A DNA stretch of 7,540 nt. Origin: Gammaproteobacteria bacterium. Its GTDB lineage: Bacteria; Pseudomonadota; Gammaproteobacteria; Chromatiales; Chromatiaceae. A program made the position numbers and the translations under genes. The DNA is taken from contig JADGBD010000091.1 in NCBI GenBank assembly GCA_015231665.1, positions 1 to 7,540 on the forward strand. Reading direction: 5' to 3'. Numbering within the stretch: position 1 is the first letter of the stretch; each line of letters starts with the position of its first letter. The notes below the pieces were generated by a model. The model was not told the origin of the DNA and searched no databases. It saw only the letters and a program-made list of their open reading frames with translations. This document shows, one piece after another, positions 1 through 5,222 of this stretch.

Positions 1-11
1 GCCTTGAGGAC
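1..11. repeat. Terminal direct repeat, left copy
   Basis: Bases 1-11 (GCCTTGAGGAC) are identical to bases 7530-7540. An 11-bp identity exactly at both ends is very unlikely by chance and suggests the window is a circular sequence opened with a short overlap. Collapsing the copies keeps the RusA-like frame open and homologous. Confidence 0.8.
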
Positions 12-303
12 CTCGATGCAGGGTGATGGTCTGCACTTGCTTGGGGTGTTCGATGGCGCCCAAATAGGCCAGAGCATCCAAAGTGCAGGCCGCGGCAAGA
101 TCAAGATAACGGTGTTGCCTGCCATCGGTGGGACAGCAGCGGACCTCCAGGTTCAACAACTCGTGCTTGCGGAAGCCCGGCAGGGGGTGGCCGATGGCCG
201 CGTTCCAGCAATCAACAAGCCATGCTTGGCGCCGGGCTGGGTTGCCGCCATAGCCCGGCAGTGGCCACGGCAGTTGGATGTGGTGGGGCCTTGGGTTTCG
301 CAT
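1..303 (-). CDS. RusA-like Holliday junction resolvase homologue, N-terminal 101 residues (runs off left edge)
   Basis: RusA is a small dimeric phage endonuclease that cuts four-way DNA junctions. The frame starts at ATG 303-301, preceded by GAGGAG with good spacing. It opens MRNPRPHHIQLPWPLPGYGG, matching the beta-strand LPWP segment of RusA, followed by LEVRC and then HRYLDLAAACTLDALAYLG, which aligns with the RusA active-site helix (DLDNLQKAAFDAL in E. coli as recalled). There is no stop before base 1. On the circle it continues at 7529 to a stop at 7476, giving 118 residues, close to the roughly 120 of RusA. Of the RusA catalytic set (D70, D72, K76, D91) only the second Asp appears kept (D68); the others align with Tyr66, Ala72 and Pro87. 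It may therefore bind junctions without cutting them. It is the last gene of the operon, after a 186-bp gap. Family assignment is by eye and fairly secure; activity is unknown. Confidence 0.72.
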   Translation of the reverse strand, partial: MRNPRPHHIQLPWPLPGYGGNPARRQAWLVDCWNAAIGHPLPGFRKHELLNLEVRCCPTDGRQHRYLDLAAACTLDALAYLGAIEHPKQVQTITLHRGPQG

Positions 304-388
304 CGGTGCAACTCCTCGTGTTGTCTGTGCCATCTAAGGTGCATTGAGTTCGCGGTGAGGCGTGTTGCCTATGCAGTCTGTTGGCGGT

Positions 389-493
389 CTAGCTCTGGGC
401 CGGGGTTCGAATTACCCGCGTAGGAAACAGCCAGGGAGGACCCGTAACATTTTTTCCTGCCATCAGGATCAGCACCTCGATGGTGGTGGTCAC
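389..493 (-). CDS. Possible 34-residue peptide overlapping the resolvase stop
   Basis: A GTG at 493-491 overlaps the TGA of the RuvC-like gene (GTGA), imitating the ATGA couplings elsewhere in this operon. GGGAG lies 6 nt upstream. The peptide would be MTTTIEVLILMAGKNVTGPP followed by WLFPTRVIRTPAQS. I recognise no family, and the frame crosses the cos-like sequence, so it may be fortuitous or a remnant of a truncated gene. Confidence 0.22.
   Translation of the reverse strand: MTTTIEVLILMAGKNVTGPPWLFPTRVIRTPAQS
402..443 (-). other. Candidate cos-like packaging site in the resolvase-RusA gap
   Basis: The minus strand reads GTTACGGGTCCT (ending at 437), then 14 nt, then TACGCGGGTAATTCGAACCC, a GC-rich imperfect dyad around TTCGAA. 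As I recall it, lambda carries ACGGGTCCTTTCCGG (cosQ, GGGTCCT) just before its cosN cut, preceded by an A/T tract; here AAAAAAT precedes it at a similar place. The segment lies in a 186-bp stretch (304-489) without a convincing gene. This is resemblance only: the cut site, overhang and terminase-binding repeats cannot be established here. Confidence 0.3.
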
Positions 494-972
494 TCCCTGC
501 TCCCGAAGAAAGCAATCAGCGCCGCGTCAGCTCGCCCTTGATCCTTGACCCGAGCGAACAGCCCGGCCTGCTCAGGCCAGAGACTGCAGGCCAGTCCCCT
601 GCAGGCATCTTTCGGCTTGCCGGTCAGCCCAGCGCGTTTCTTCCAGGTGGCAGGGGTGATCAGTGAGGTGCGGACCTCCAGCGCCGCCAGCACTCCCTGC
701 ACCACGCCAAAGGAAACGCCAAAGTTGAACATCGATGTGACTCCTTGGCCGGGCATGGCGTGAACAGCCTCCAGGATCGCCTGCAAGCGTTCACCGTGTT
801 GATTGGATACCTCGATAGCCTCCTTGATCTGATCGGCCAGCAGAGCGGCGTTGACGGTCCTGGCCTTACCCGAGGTGGTGGTCGGCATGTCCCAGCACCG
901 GATGATCTCCTCGCCGTCGGAGGTGATCAGCATTGCGGCGCCACCTAGACCAGGATCAATGCCAAGGTTCAT
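490..972 (-). CDS. RuvC-like Holliday junction resolvase (phage type)
   Basis: Metal-dependent endonuclease of the RNase H fold expected to resolve branched DNA from recombination or replication. The 160-residue protein, about the length of RuvC, starts MNLGIDPG with the first catalytic Asp (D6) on beta-strand 1. It continues with ILEAVHAMPGQG carrying the second acidic residue (E68), then TPATWKKRAGLTGKPKD, and near the C-terminus KDQGRADAALIAFFG supplies the last acidic residues (D144 and D149), the usual arrangement in phage RuvC-like proteins. All active-site acids seem present, unlike in the RusA-like protein downstream. The start ATG overlaps the previous stop (ATGA). The N-terminal GIDPG and C-terminal ADAALIA motifs make the family call good; whether it prefers Holliday junctions or other branches is not visible. 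Confidence 0.82.
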   Translation of the reverse strand: MNLGIDPGLGGAAMLITSDGEEIIRCWDMPTTTSGKARTVNAALLADQIKEAIEVSNQHGERLQAILEAVHAMPGQGVTSMFNFGVSFGVVQGVLAALEVRTSLITPATWKKRAGLTGKPKDACRGLACSLWPEQAGLFARVKDQGRADAALIAFFGSRE

Positions 973-1220
973 GAGCCCAGCTCCAGCAACTCAGTGCGGT
1001 TGGCACGTGCACAGTGCATGGCGTTGAGGGTCTGAGTCCGCGCCAGCCAATACTGATCGGCCTCAGCATCCCGGTCGGTATCCTCCAGGTCCTCAGCAAT
1101 CTTGGCGTAGAGATCGGCTTTGACCCGGAGTGACTCGATGGCCTCCTCCAGGGCCGCGGCATCCCTGCCGGGGGTCCAGCCAACCCAGTCCAGATAATCC
1201 AGCAGGCTGTTGATCGTCAT
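969..1220 (-). CDS. Unknown 83-residue acidic helical protein
   Basis: The protein runs MTINSLLDYLDWVGWTPGRD, then an acidic, heptad-like helical stretch (AALEEAIESLRVKADLYAKI, DLEDTDRDAEADQYWLARTQ) and ends ELLELGS. The start at 1220 is chosen because its ATG overlaps the upstream stop (ATGA); the longer open frame to 1313 would run through the zinc-ribbon gene. Its own stop overlaps the resolvase start in the same way, so it is sandwiched in a coupled operon and is probably real. There is no signal peptide or membrane segment. I do not recognise a family; a small accessory or adaptor protein is only a guess. Confidence 0.6.
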   Translation of the reverse strand: MTINSLLDYLDWVGWTPGRDAAALEEAIESLRVKADLYAKIAEDLEDTDRDAEADQYWLARTQTLNAMHCARANRTELLELGS

Positions 1221-1546
1221 TGGCTGGGATCTCCGTCGCAATCCAGATACAGCGGCCAGCTGTCGCCTGTAGGCTGATCGGTGGCGAACCAGCTGGCGCC
1301 GCAAGAAAAGCAACCACCACCACCGCAGTCAGTATCAAGGTGGGCGTCGTTGCCGCATACCGGGCAGGGCATATCGACGTAGCCGAGCCCTTGGTCGGGG
1401 GCGGCGATGGCAACAAATTCGCGGGATGGGTCGGGCTTGTAGTGCATGTATGGCAGGCCATCGGCAGTGGTGGTGGGTTTCCGGGCGAAGCTGAAAGCCA
1501 TGCCCAGTGCGTTTTTGATAGCGGATGTCAGTGCGTTCGTGTTCAT
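1217..1546 (-). CDS. Small zinc-ribbon protein (109 residues)
   Basis: The start ATG at 1546-1544 has GGGAGG 8 nt upstream, which decides it over the longer open frame to 1654. The N-terminal part (MNTNALTSAIKNALGMAFSF) is amphipathic, followed by a linker. Residues about 60-85 hold CPVCGN, a later Cys before a Gly run, and CFSCGASW, a pair of CxxC knuckles typical of a zinc ribbon. The C-terminus is acidic and aromatic (SWPLYLDCDGDPSQ). Such ribbons bind nucleic acid or proteins. The spacing does not match the Ogr/Delta late activators of P2/P4, so I do not call it one. It sits between recombination genes and overlaps the next gene by ATGA. Confidence 0.65.
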   Translation of the reverse strand: MNTNALTSAIKNALGMAFSFARKPTTTADGLPYMHYKPDPSREFVAIAAPDQGLGYVDMPCPVCGNDAHLDTDCGGGGCFSCGASWFATDQPTGDSWPLYLDCDGDPSQ

Positions 1547-1577
1547 TGGTAGCGCCTCCCGGCGTGAGTGGTGGTGA

Positions 1578-1787
1578 TCAAAAAGGCTCAAGCTGCAGGC
1601 GGTAGCCGAGCCCGGCGAGGGCGGCCTCCAGGTGGAAACGCGCCTGCAGAGCATCGATCATGGTGTCGGGGTGATGCAGCGCCAGGGCTTCAAGCTGGCG
1701 GTGCAGCAGCGCCAACTCATTGAGTACGGGCTGCAGCTGATCAGGTGCGCTGGCGATAGCCAAGGGGGTGAGATAAACGATAGTCAT
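1578..1787 (-). CDS. Unknown 69-residue protein coupled to the annealing protein
   Basis: The ATG at 1787-1785 overlaps the TGA of the Erf-like gene (ATGA); no strong ribosome binding site is seen, so translation probably depends on reinitiation. The protein is rich in Leu and Ala (QPVLNELALLHRQLEALALH), most likely all-helical, ending GYRLQLEPF. It has no recognised motif. Its place between two better-supported genes with tight spacing argues that it is coding; function unknown. Confidence 0.5.
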   Translation of the reverse strand: MTIVYLTPLAIASAPDQLQPVLNELALLHRQLEALALHHPDTMIDALQARFHLEAALAGLGYRLQLEPF

Positions 1788-2830
1788 ACTATGGCCATAA
1801 GCTCGATGCAGCTGGATTCCCCGAGTTGCACCAGCGCCTGCAGGCGGCGGGCTTCGGCCTCATCGGCCATCCGGGCCTGAGCGGAATCGGCCATTGCAGC
1901 GATTGATTTCCAGTTGGCTGCAGACTCCCGCAATTTCATCAGAGCGGCGTCCAAGTCATCAGCCGTGCCGCCCGGTACCCAGCCGCTTGCCTTGAGCGCC
2001 TGCAGCAGTTCAGGGGTGATCGTTGATGCAGGTGCAGGTGTAGCCATATCGGGTAACAGGTCGATCAGCGTTGATGCCTGCTTGGCGGTCAGGGCCTTGC
2101 TGGATTCGACGTTGAAGCGCTGCAGCATCTCCGTCTTGATCTGCTCGGGGCTGATGCCGAGCTCCTTGCTCCGAGCGAACAGCAAGGCCAATTGCTTGGC
2201 GCTGGCCATTGCCGGGGCTGCAGGTGCAGGTGGCTGGCGAGGTGGTGCAGCTGCAGGGCGAGGTGCAGGGGCCGCGGCGGGCTTGGGGGTCTGGCAGTCA
2301 TCATCGTGGTCGATAACCAGGGCCAGTGCAGCGCCGATGGCGTAGCGCTTGGCGTAGCTGGATATACTGCCCATGCGCTGAGCCGCGTTCATCTTCTGCT
2401 GAGGATCAGGCGGAACATAGAATTTAGTCGCCTGCTGATGCCCAAGGCGATGATGCACGTAGCAGGTGGCCAGCACGCCGCCGTCAATCACCTCAGTGTC
2501 AAAGGTGACAGACAGCCCGCAGCGGGTCAGGGTCGGCATGATGGTCTGCTGAATCGTCGCCAAATCGGCATACCGGTAGGCAAAGGCTCCGGCGCCAGCG
2601 CTTTGCTGTTTGAGCACCGGAGGGCATGAGGCCTGAAACTCCGCCAGGGCGTCAAAGAATGCGGTCCGGGCCATCTCCGCCTGCAGTTCCTTTCTCATCC
2701 CGAGCAACTTCTCGAGCGCTTCAATCGGGGTTCCTGCATCGATGGCTTTGCTTATCAGTGTCTCGGGGTTGAATGCCATCGGTGTGGTGCTGGTGAGGGT
2801 CAATTCCTGGGGGTGTTGAATGTCGGTCAT
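1784..2830 (-). CDS. Erf-family single-strand DNA annealing protein (348 residues)
   Basis: Erf-type recombinases (P22 Erf model) anneal complementary single strands and drive phage recombination, for example circularisation or repair of replicating DNA. The start ATG 2830-2828 has AGGAG 10 nt upstream and follows the previous stop by 13 bp; the longer frame to 3007 would overlap that gene. The N-terminal domain (about 20-165) carries YRYADLATIQQTIMPTLTRC and GSISSYAKRYAIGAALAL, the latter a hallmark of ERF-superfamily proteins. A Pro/Ala-rich linker (about 170-200) joins it to a C-terminal helical module beginning near ASAKQLALLFARSKELGIS, a type often attached to phage annealing proteins. 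The two-domain layout is ordinary for the family. The next gene overlaps its stop. Confidence 0.85.
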   Translation of the reverse strand: MTDIQHPQELTLTSTTPMAFNPETLISKAIDAGTPIEALEKLLGMRKELQAEMARTAFFDALAEFQASCPPVLKQQSAGAGAFAYRYADLATIQQTIMPTLTRCGLSVTFDTEVIDGGVLATCYVHHRLGHQQATKFYVPPDPQQKMNAAQRMGSISSYAKRYAIGAALALVIDHDDDCQTPKPAAAPAPRPAAAPPRQPPAPAAPAMASAKQLALLFARSKELGISPEQIKTEMLQRFNVESSKALTAKQASTLIDLLPDMATPAPASTITPELLQALKASGWVPGGTADDLDAALMKLRESAANWKSIAAMADSAQARMADEAEARRLQALVQLGESSCIELMAIV

Positions 2831-2843
2831 GGTCGTTGTGCTC

Positions 2844-3341
2844 CTATGCGTTGTAGGGAGTGACACTGAGCACGCGCTCAGCGCCAAATTGGTGATGCAG
2901 AGTTGCGGTAGCGCCAGCCAGATCGGCGCCGGGGTCAAGCAGGGTGTGGGTCTTGGTTGGATCGTCGGACAACCTGAAGCGAAAAACTCCGATGGCTGCA
3001 GGTGCACGGTGGTCTGCTGCTTCGCGAGTCAACCCGGCGTCAAATTCGAGAACAGCAGCTTTTTCGCGGATAGCCTCAGTCAGTGAGTCGCTGGAAACCG
3101 GCTTGGGAAACGGTTTCCCTGGGGTTGGATTTATGGGCAAGTTTCCGGGGGGTGGGAAACTCGGGGTTTCTCGAAAGTTTCCTGCCGAGTTTCCCTGCAA
3201 AACCTTTAACGCCAAGGCCTTGAGGCTGATAGTTTCCTCTGGGTTTCCTGCCGGGTTTCCTGCTTGGTCCGAAAGTTTCCCGGTTTCCCTGCTTAGTGCA
3301 GGAAACAGGAAACTTTCATCCTGGGGGCGGTTAGTCATCAT
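2844..3341 (-). CDS. Unknown 165-residue protein; gene carries the probable origin repeats
   Basis: The start ATG 3341-3339 has GGAGG 8 nt upstream and lies inside the 3' end of the helicase gene; a TTG at 3359 is an alternative. The first half (about 5-85) is low-complexity and probably disordered, rich in Gly, Asn, Pro, Glu and Thr, because the DNA is packed with GGAAAC repeats. From about residue 85 it becomes a normal globular sequence: REKAAVLEFDAGLTREAAD, then FRFRLSDDPTKTHTLLDPGA and ATLHHQFGAERVLSV. The AAVLEFDAGL motif resembles short proteins I associate with mobile elements, but I cannot name a family. By analogy with lambda O, whose gene contains the origin, it could be an initiator or helicase-loading factor; this is inference. 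Confidence 0.65.
   Translation of the reverse strand: MMTNRPQDESFLFPALSRETGKLSDQAGNPAGNPEETISLKALALKVLQGNSAGNFRETPSFPPPGNLPINPTPGKPFPKPVSSDSLTEAIREKAAVLEFDAGLTREAADHRAPAAIGVFRFRLSDDPTKTHTLLDPGADLAGATATLHHQFGAERVLSVTPYNA
3093..3313. repeat. Iteron-like array of GTTTCC/GGAAAC (candidate replication origin)
   Basis: Fourteen exact copies of a 6-mer occur in 221 bp: GTTTCC at 3113, 3141, 3177, 3189, 3232, 3243, 3255, 3275 and 3283, and the inverse GGAAAC at 3093, 3106, 3155, 3301 and 3308. About 0.1 would be expected by chance. Many fit the longer consensus RGTTTCCTGC. Positions 3105-3119 form a perfect dyad (GGGAAAC-G-GTTTCCC). Several neighbours are 11-12 bp apart, one helical turn. The GTTTCC copies fall in all three codon phases of the gene across them, so selection acts on DNA rather than on a protein repeat. 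Confidence 0.75.
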
Positions 3342-4305
3342 CCCGGCGCCCTCCGTCAACGACGATCAACCCCAGCGACTGAGCGCGCTTTTTGGCCTTG
3401 GACACGGCGCCCTTGCTCAGGCAAAGTTCCTCTGCAATCTCGTGTTGCTTCATACCTTCGGACAGCAGCCGTGCCACGGCCTGAGCGGTGGATTCGGCCA
3501 CGGTCTTGACCTCCCAGCGGCTGCCGGTTGCGGTGGTGATCAAGGCGGCCTCGGTGGCTGCTACGTCGTCCCCGTAGAGACCGCGGGCCTTGCGGAAATG
3601 AATCTCAAAGCGAGCGCCCTCCTTGGGGTCATAGTCACCAGGGCGGCGGAGCTCGATGCTGCAATCGAGAACATCCTCCCGGCGAGAGGTGCCGCGTTGA
3701 TCGCCACTTTTGCCTGAATGATGAATCAGCAAAACCGATTTGCCTGCAGCGCGCTGGTGGAGCGCCCATGTCTGGATAGGCTGCCACGAATCGCCATCGT
3801 TTTCCTTGCCTGAGCGAACCAGGGTAGAGAGGTTGTCAACAACGATTAGGTCGGCATCCTTGATGTGTGGTGCCAGTAGTTCCTGACCCTTGGCGCTGGA
3901 GATGTCGGGCATCCCCGCGGCTTGAATGTCTGGGGTCACAAACCAGAGATTGCTTCCGGGATCGCCGATGTCAGTGATCGCATAAGACAGCCGTTCCTGC
4001 AGCAACTTGAGCGGCATCTCGCCATCGATGAAGCAGACTTTTACCGGGCGTTCAGCCTTCCAACCCAAGAAGCTGCCACCACTGCCCGCGGCCACGGTGA
4101 TGCCCATTGATACATGGGTTTTACCGATGCCGCGGGGGGCATAGATCATGCTGATCGACTGCTCCGCCAGCCAGGGAGAAAGCAGATTGCGGCGGGGCGG
4201 TATCTCACGGGTCAGCAACTCCAGCGCCGATATGCGGTTGCAGGTCGGAGCTGGCTCATCTCCGAGAAGGTGGTCGATTTGGTCCAGATACTCCGGGGGG
4301 TTCAT
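3331..4305 (-). CDS. RepA-like hexameric replicative helicase with C-terminal HTH (324 residues)
   Basis: RecA-fold ATPase of the RepA/AAA_25 type (RSF1010 RepA model), expected to unwind DNA at the element's origin. Walker A is APRGIGKTH (56-64), FIDGEM (92-97) holds the acidic residue after strand 2, Walker B is LIVVDNLST (153-161), and LLIHHSGKSGDQRGTSRRED (192 onward) gives the sensor His and arginine-finger loop. The C-terminus (about 284-314, KQHEIAEELCLSKGAVSKAK) is a helix-turn-helix, so it may also contact DNA. The start is set by GGAGG 7 nt upstream and a TAATG overlap with the zinc-finger gene. It lies next to the iteron array, as expected for a replication module. Confidence 0.85.
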   Translation of the reverse strand: MNPPEYLDQIDHLLGDEPAPTCNRISALELLTREIPPRRNLLSPWLAEQSISMIYAPRGIGKTHVSMGITVAAGSGGSFLGWKAERPVKVCFIDGEMPLKLLQERLSYAITDIGDPGSNLWFVTPDIQAAGMPDISSAKGQELLAPHIKDADLIVVDNLSTLVRSGKENDGDSWQPIQTWALHQRAAGKSVLLIHHSGKSGDQRGTSRREDVLDCSIELRRPGDYDPKEGARFEIHFRKARGLYGDDVAATEAALITTATGSRWEVKTVAESTAQAVARLLSEGMKQHEIAEELCLSKGAVSKAKKRAQSLGLIVVDGGRRDDD

Positions 4306-4733
4306 TATTCAACCTCCCGCAAGCGCTCGATCGCCAGCTCCAGCCGGGCCTGATCCTCAAGGCTCAGGGTCTGGCCTTGCTTCAGTTTGTTGCGGCTTAT
4401 CTGCAAAACCAGTTTCTCCAGCTTCACCGGATCGATCGGGCGGAGGGGCGGCACTGGCGGTCCAGCATGGGCCCAGCGGCGAGCGGCCTCACCGTCATGG
4501 TCGTAGAAGTCGCGGACCTTGTAGCCGACTGCAGCGAGGATGGCCTCGTGACTGCATTGCATGGCATGGCAAAAGGTCAGCAGCTTGTCGGCTTCAATGC
4601 GGATGCTCAGTGAAGGGGATTTGTCAGGATGGGCCGGGCAACATGCAGTTGCTTTGCTGTCACCAGCCCAGCGGACTTTTGAGAGTTTATTGATGAAATC
4701 GCGAGCGACTTCGGGCTTGAATGTGGTGGTCAT
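4305..4733 (-). CDS. Orphan CHC2 primase zinc-finger protein (142 residues)
   Basis: The protein begins MTTTFKPEVARDFINKLSKV and has CCPAHPDKSPSLSI followed by LLTFCHAMQCSHEAILAAVG (residues about 29-68). This is the CPxHxxKxPS...CxxxxC arrangement of the CHC2 zinc finger found at the N-terminus of DnaG-type primases, which reads template DNA. The rest (VKLEKLVLQISRNKLKQGQT and a charged C-terminal helix) has no TOPRIM or archaeo-eukaryotic primase catalytic motif, and none occurs elsewhere in the window. It probably acts as a recruiting module with the helicase, host DnaG making the primers. ATG 4733 is chosen for AGGA 9 nt upstream; a TTG at 4757 is less likely. The stop overlaps the helicase start. 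Confidence 0.78.
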   Translation of the reverse strand: MTTTFKPEVARDFINKLSKVRWAGDSKATACCPAHPDKSPSLSIRIEADKLLTFCHAMQCSHEAILAAVGYKVRDFYDHDGEAARRWAHAGPPVPPLRPIDPVKLEKLVLQISRNKLKQGQTLSLEDQARLELAIERLREVE

Positions 4734-4743
4734 GGTAGTGGTT

Positions 4744-4763
4744 CCTGAAAATAACAATTCAGG
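4744..4763 (-). promoter_or_regulatory. Leader hairpin overlapping the ribosome binding site of the zinc-finger gene
   Basis: The minus strand has CCTGAA, an 8-nt loop and TTCAGG, a perfect 6-bp stem. The 3' arm contains the start of the Shine-Dalgarno sequence (AGGA) for the ATG at 4733, so folding could limit translation of the primase-helicase pair. The structure is seen in sequence; the regulatory role is inferred. Confidence 0.4.
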
Positions 4764-4785
4764 GCCATGCAGCAGCAGGTGGGGA

Positions 4786-4794
4786 TGCTATAAT
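4786..4794 (+). promoter_or_regulatory. Extended -10 promoter for a plus-strand small RNA
   Basis: TGCTATAAT is a perfect -10 hexamer with the TGn extension that allows transcription without a good -35 (the -35 position holds only CATGCA). It points rightward, against the operon, and is followed after about 35 bp by a terminator. Confidence 0.5.
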
Positions 4795-4798
4795 TTCA

Positions 4799-4863
4799 GC
4801 GGGTCGGTTGCTCTGTCCCGCCGTAGTCCCCCCTTGGCCGCTTTGGCCTTGGGGGGTTTTTAT
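4799..4863 (+). ncRNA. Candidate antisense small RNA, about 60 nt
   Basis: A plus-strand transcript from the extended -10 promoter would start near 4801 and end at the T-run at 4857-4861. It would contain a first hairpin (GCGGG 4799-4803 with CCCGC 4817-4821, perhaps shortened by the start point) and the terminator hairpin. It lies almost wholly in the 102-bp gap between the AlpA-like gene (whose last bases it overlaps) and the zinc-finger gene, and is complementary to any mRNA entering the replication genes from upstream. By position it resembles countertranscribed RNAs of plasmids or RNA immunity factors of phages such as P4. No known family is recognised, and expression is unproven. Confidence 0.42.
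4828..4861 (+). terminator. Rho-independent terminator, plus strand
   Basis: CCCCCC-TT-GGCC, a five-base loop and GGCC-TT-GGGGGG form a strong stem with one internal TT/TT mismatch, followed by TTTTT. The T-run is only on the plus strand, so it terminates rightward transcription, here the candidate small RNA. On the other strand the hairpin sits in the leader of the replication genes. Confidence 0.7.
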
Positions 4864-5093
4864 GCGGCCTCGCCGGTGTGGGTCTGGGTGCGCTTTGCCA
4901 ACCAAGCATCCAAGTCCTCTTGGCGGTAGCGAACAAAGCGACCTACTTTGACGTAGGGCAGGTTATAGCGCCCGGTGCAGCGCCATACAGTGAGAGTGCC
5001 AGGGGCGGTGCCGATGTATTCAGCGGCCTGAGCCTCAGTGAGTAGAACGGGATTGGTCAACGCAGATGCTGTTTTGGATTCTTTGAGAATCAT
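4860..5093 (-). CDS. AlpA/excisionase-like helix-turn-helix protein (77 residues)
   Basis: Small MerR-like winged-helix DNA-binding protein of the AlpA/Xis (HTH_17) type. LLTEAQAAEYIGTAPGTLTV carries the turn, WRCTGRYNLPYVKVGRFVRY the wing, and RQEDLDAWLAKR the terminal helix, a textbook pattern. Proteins of this kind regulate the integrase or act as the excision directionality factor in P4-like elements. ATG 5093 has GAGGG 8 nt upstream; a longer start at 5123 lacks a ribosome binding site. It is separated from the gene upstream by the operator-like region at 5168-5222 and so probably has its own promoter. Targets could be those repeats or the TAGCTA pair near attP. Confidence 0.83.
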   Translation of the reverse strand: MILKESKTASALTNPVLLTEAQAAEYIGTAPGTLTVWRCTGRYNLPYVKVGRFVRYRQEDLDAWLAKRTQTHTGEAA

Positions 5094-5167
5094 GATGGTG
5101 GCCCTCAGTGTTAGAGATAACATCGGGGCCGGGTGGATTGGCCCTCGGTTTGCGGGGCCTATGATGG

Positions 5168-5222
5168 GGAAAGGTTATAGACTGATGTGGAACCTTTCCT
5201 AAATGAAAGGGAACTTTCCCTT
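5168..5222 (-). promoter_or_regulatory. Operator cluster and possible promoter before the AlpA-like gene
   Basis: Three adjoining inverted repeats share a G/A-rich half site: GGAAAGGTT (5168-5176) with AACCTTTCC (5191-5199); CCTTTC (5193-5198) with GAAAGG (5205-5210); and AAGGGAA (5207-5213) with TTCCCTT (5216-5222). A minus-strand -10-like TATAAC at 5179-5174 lies between the arms of the first pair; its -35 (TTAGGA, 17 bp upstream) is weak. A repressor bound here would cover the promoter. The rest of the 127-bp gap (5094-5167) shows nothing further except the ribosome binding site. Confidence 0.5.

Noticed and set aside
401..416. T-arm-like GGGGTTCGAATTACCC as part of a second tRNA or att site
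   Set aside because: The 5-bp stem with a 7-nt loop cannot be formed properly, and no anticodon arm or CCA lies nearby.
4..423. 139-codon plus-strand ORF at the left edge
   Set aside because: Shadow of the RusA-like gene, which has a good ribosome binding site and family resemblance on the other strand.
412..450. 12-codon leader-like ORF (MLRVLPGCFLRG) with AGGA upstream, minus strand
   Set aside because: Too short, no attenuator structure, and it falls in the cos-like sequence; likely chance.
2089..2304. 71-codon minus-strand ORF in another frame of the Erf-like gene
   Set aside because: Low-complexity out-of-frame reading of the Pro/Ala linker region of the real gene.
3093..3313. Repeat array considered as a CRISPR
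   Set aside because: Repeats are about 6-10 bp, irregularly spaced and in both orientations, with no unique spacers of uniform length; an iteron array fits better.
2944..3717. 257-codon plus-strand ORF opposite the helicase and the 165-residue gene
   Set aside because: Its residues are the complement of conserved helicase motifs, and it spans two minus-strand genes; GC-rich DNA produces such shadows.
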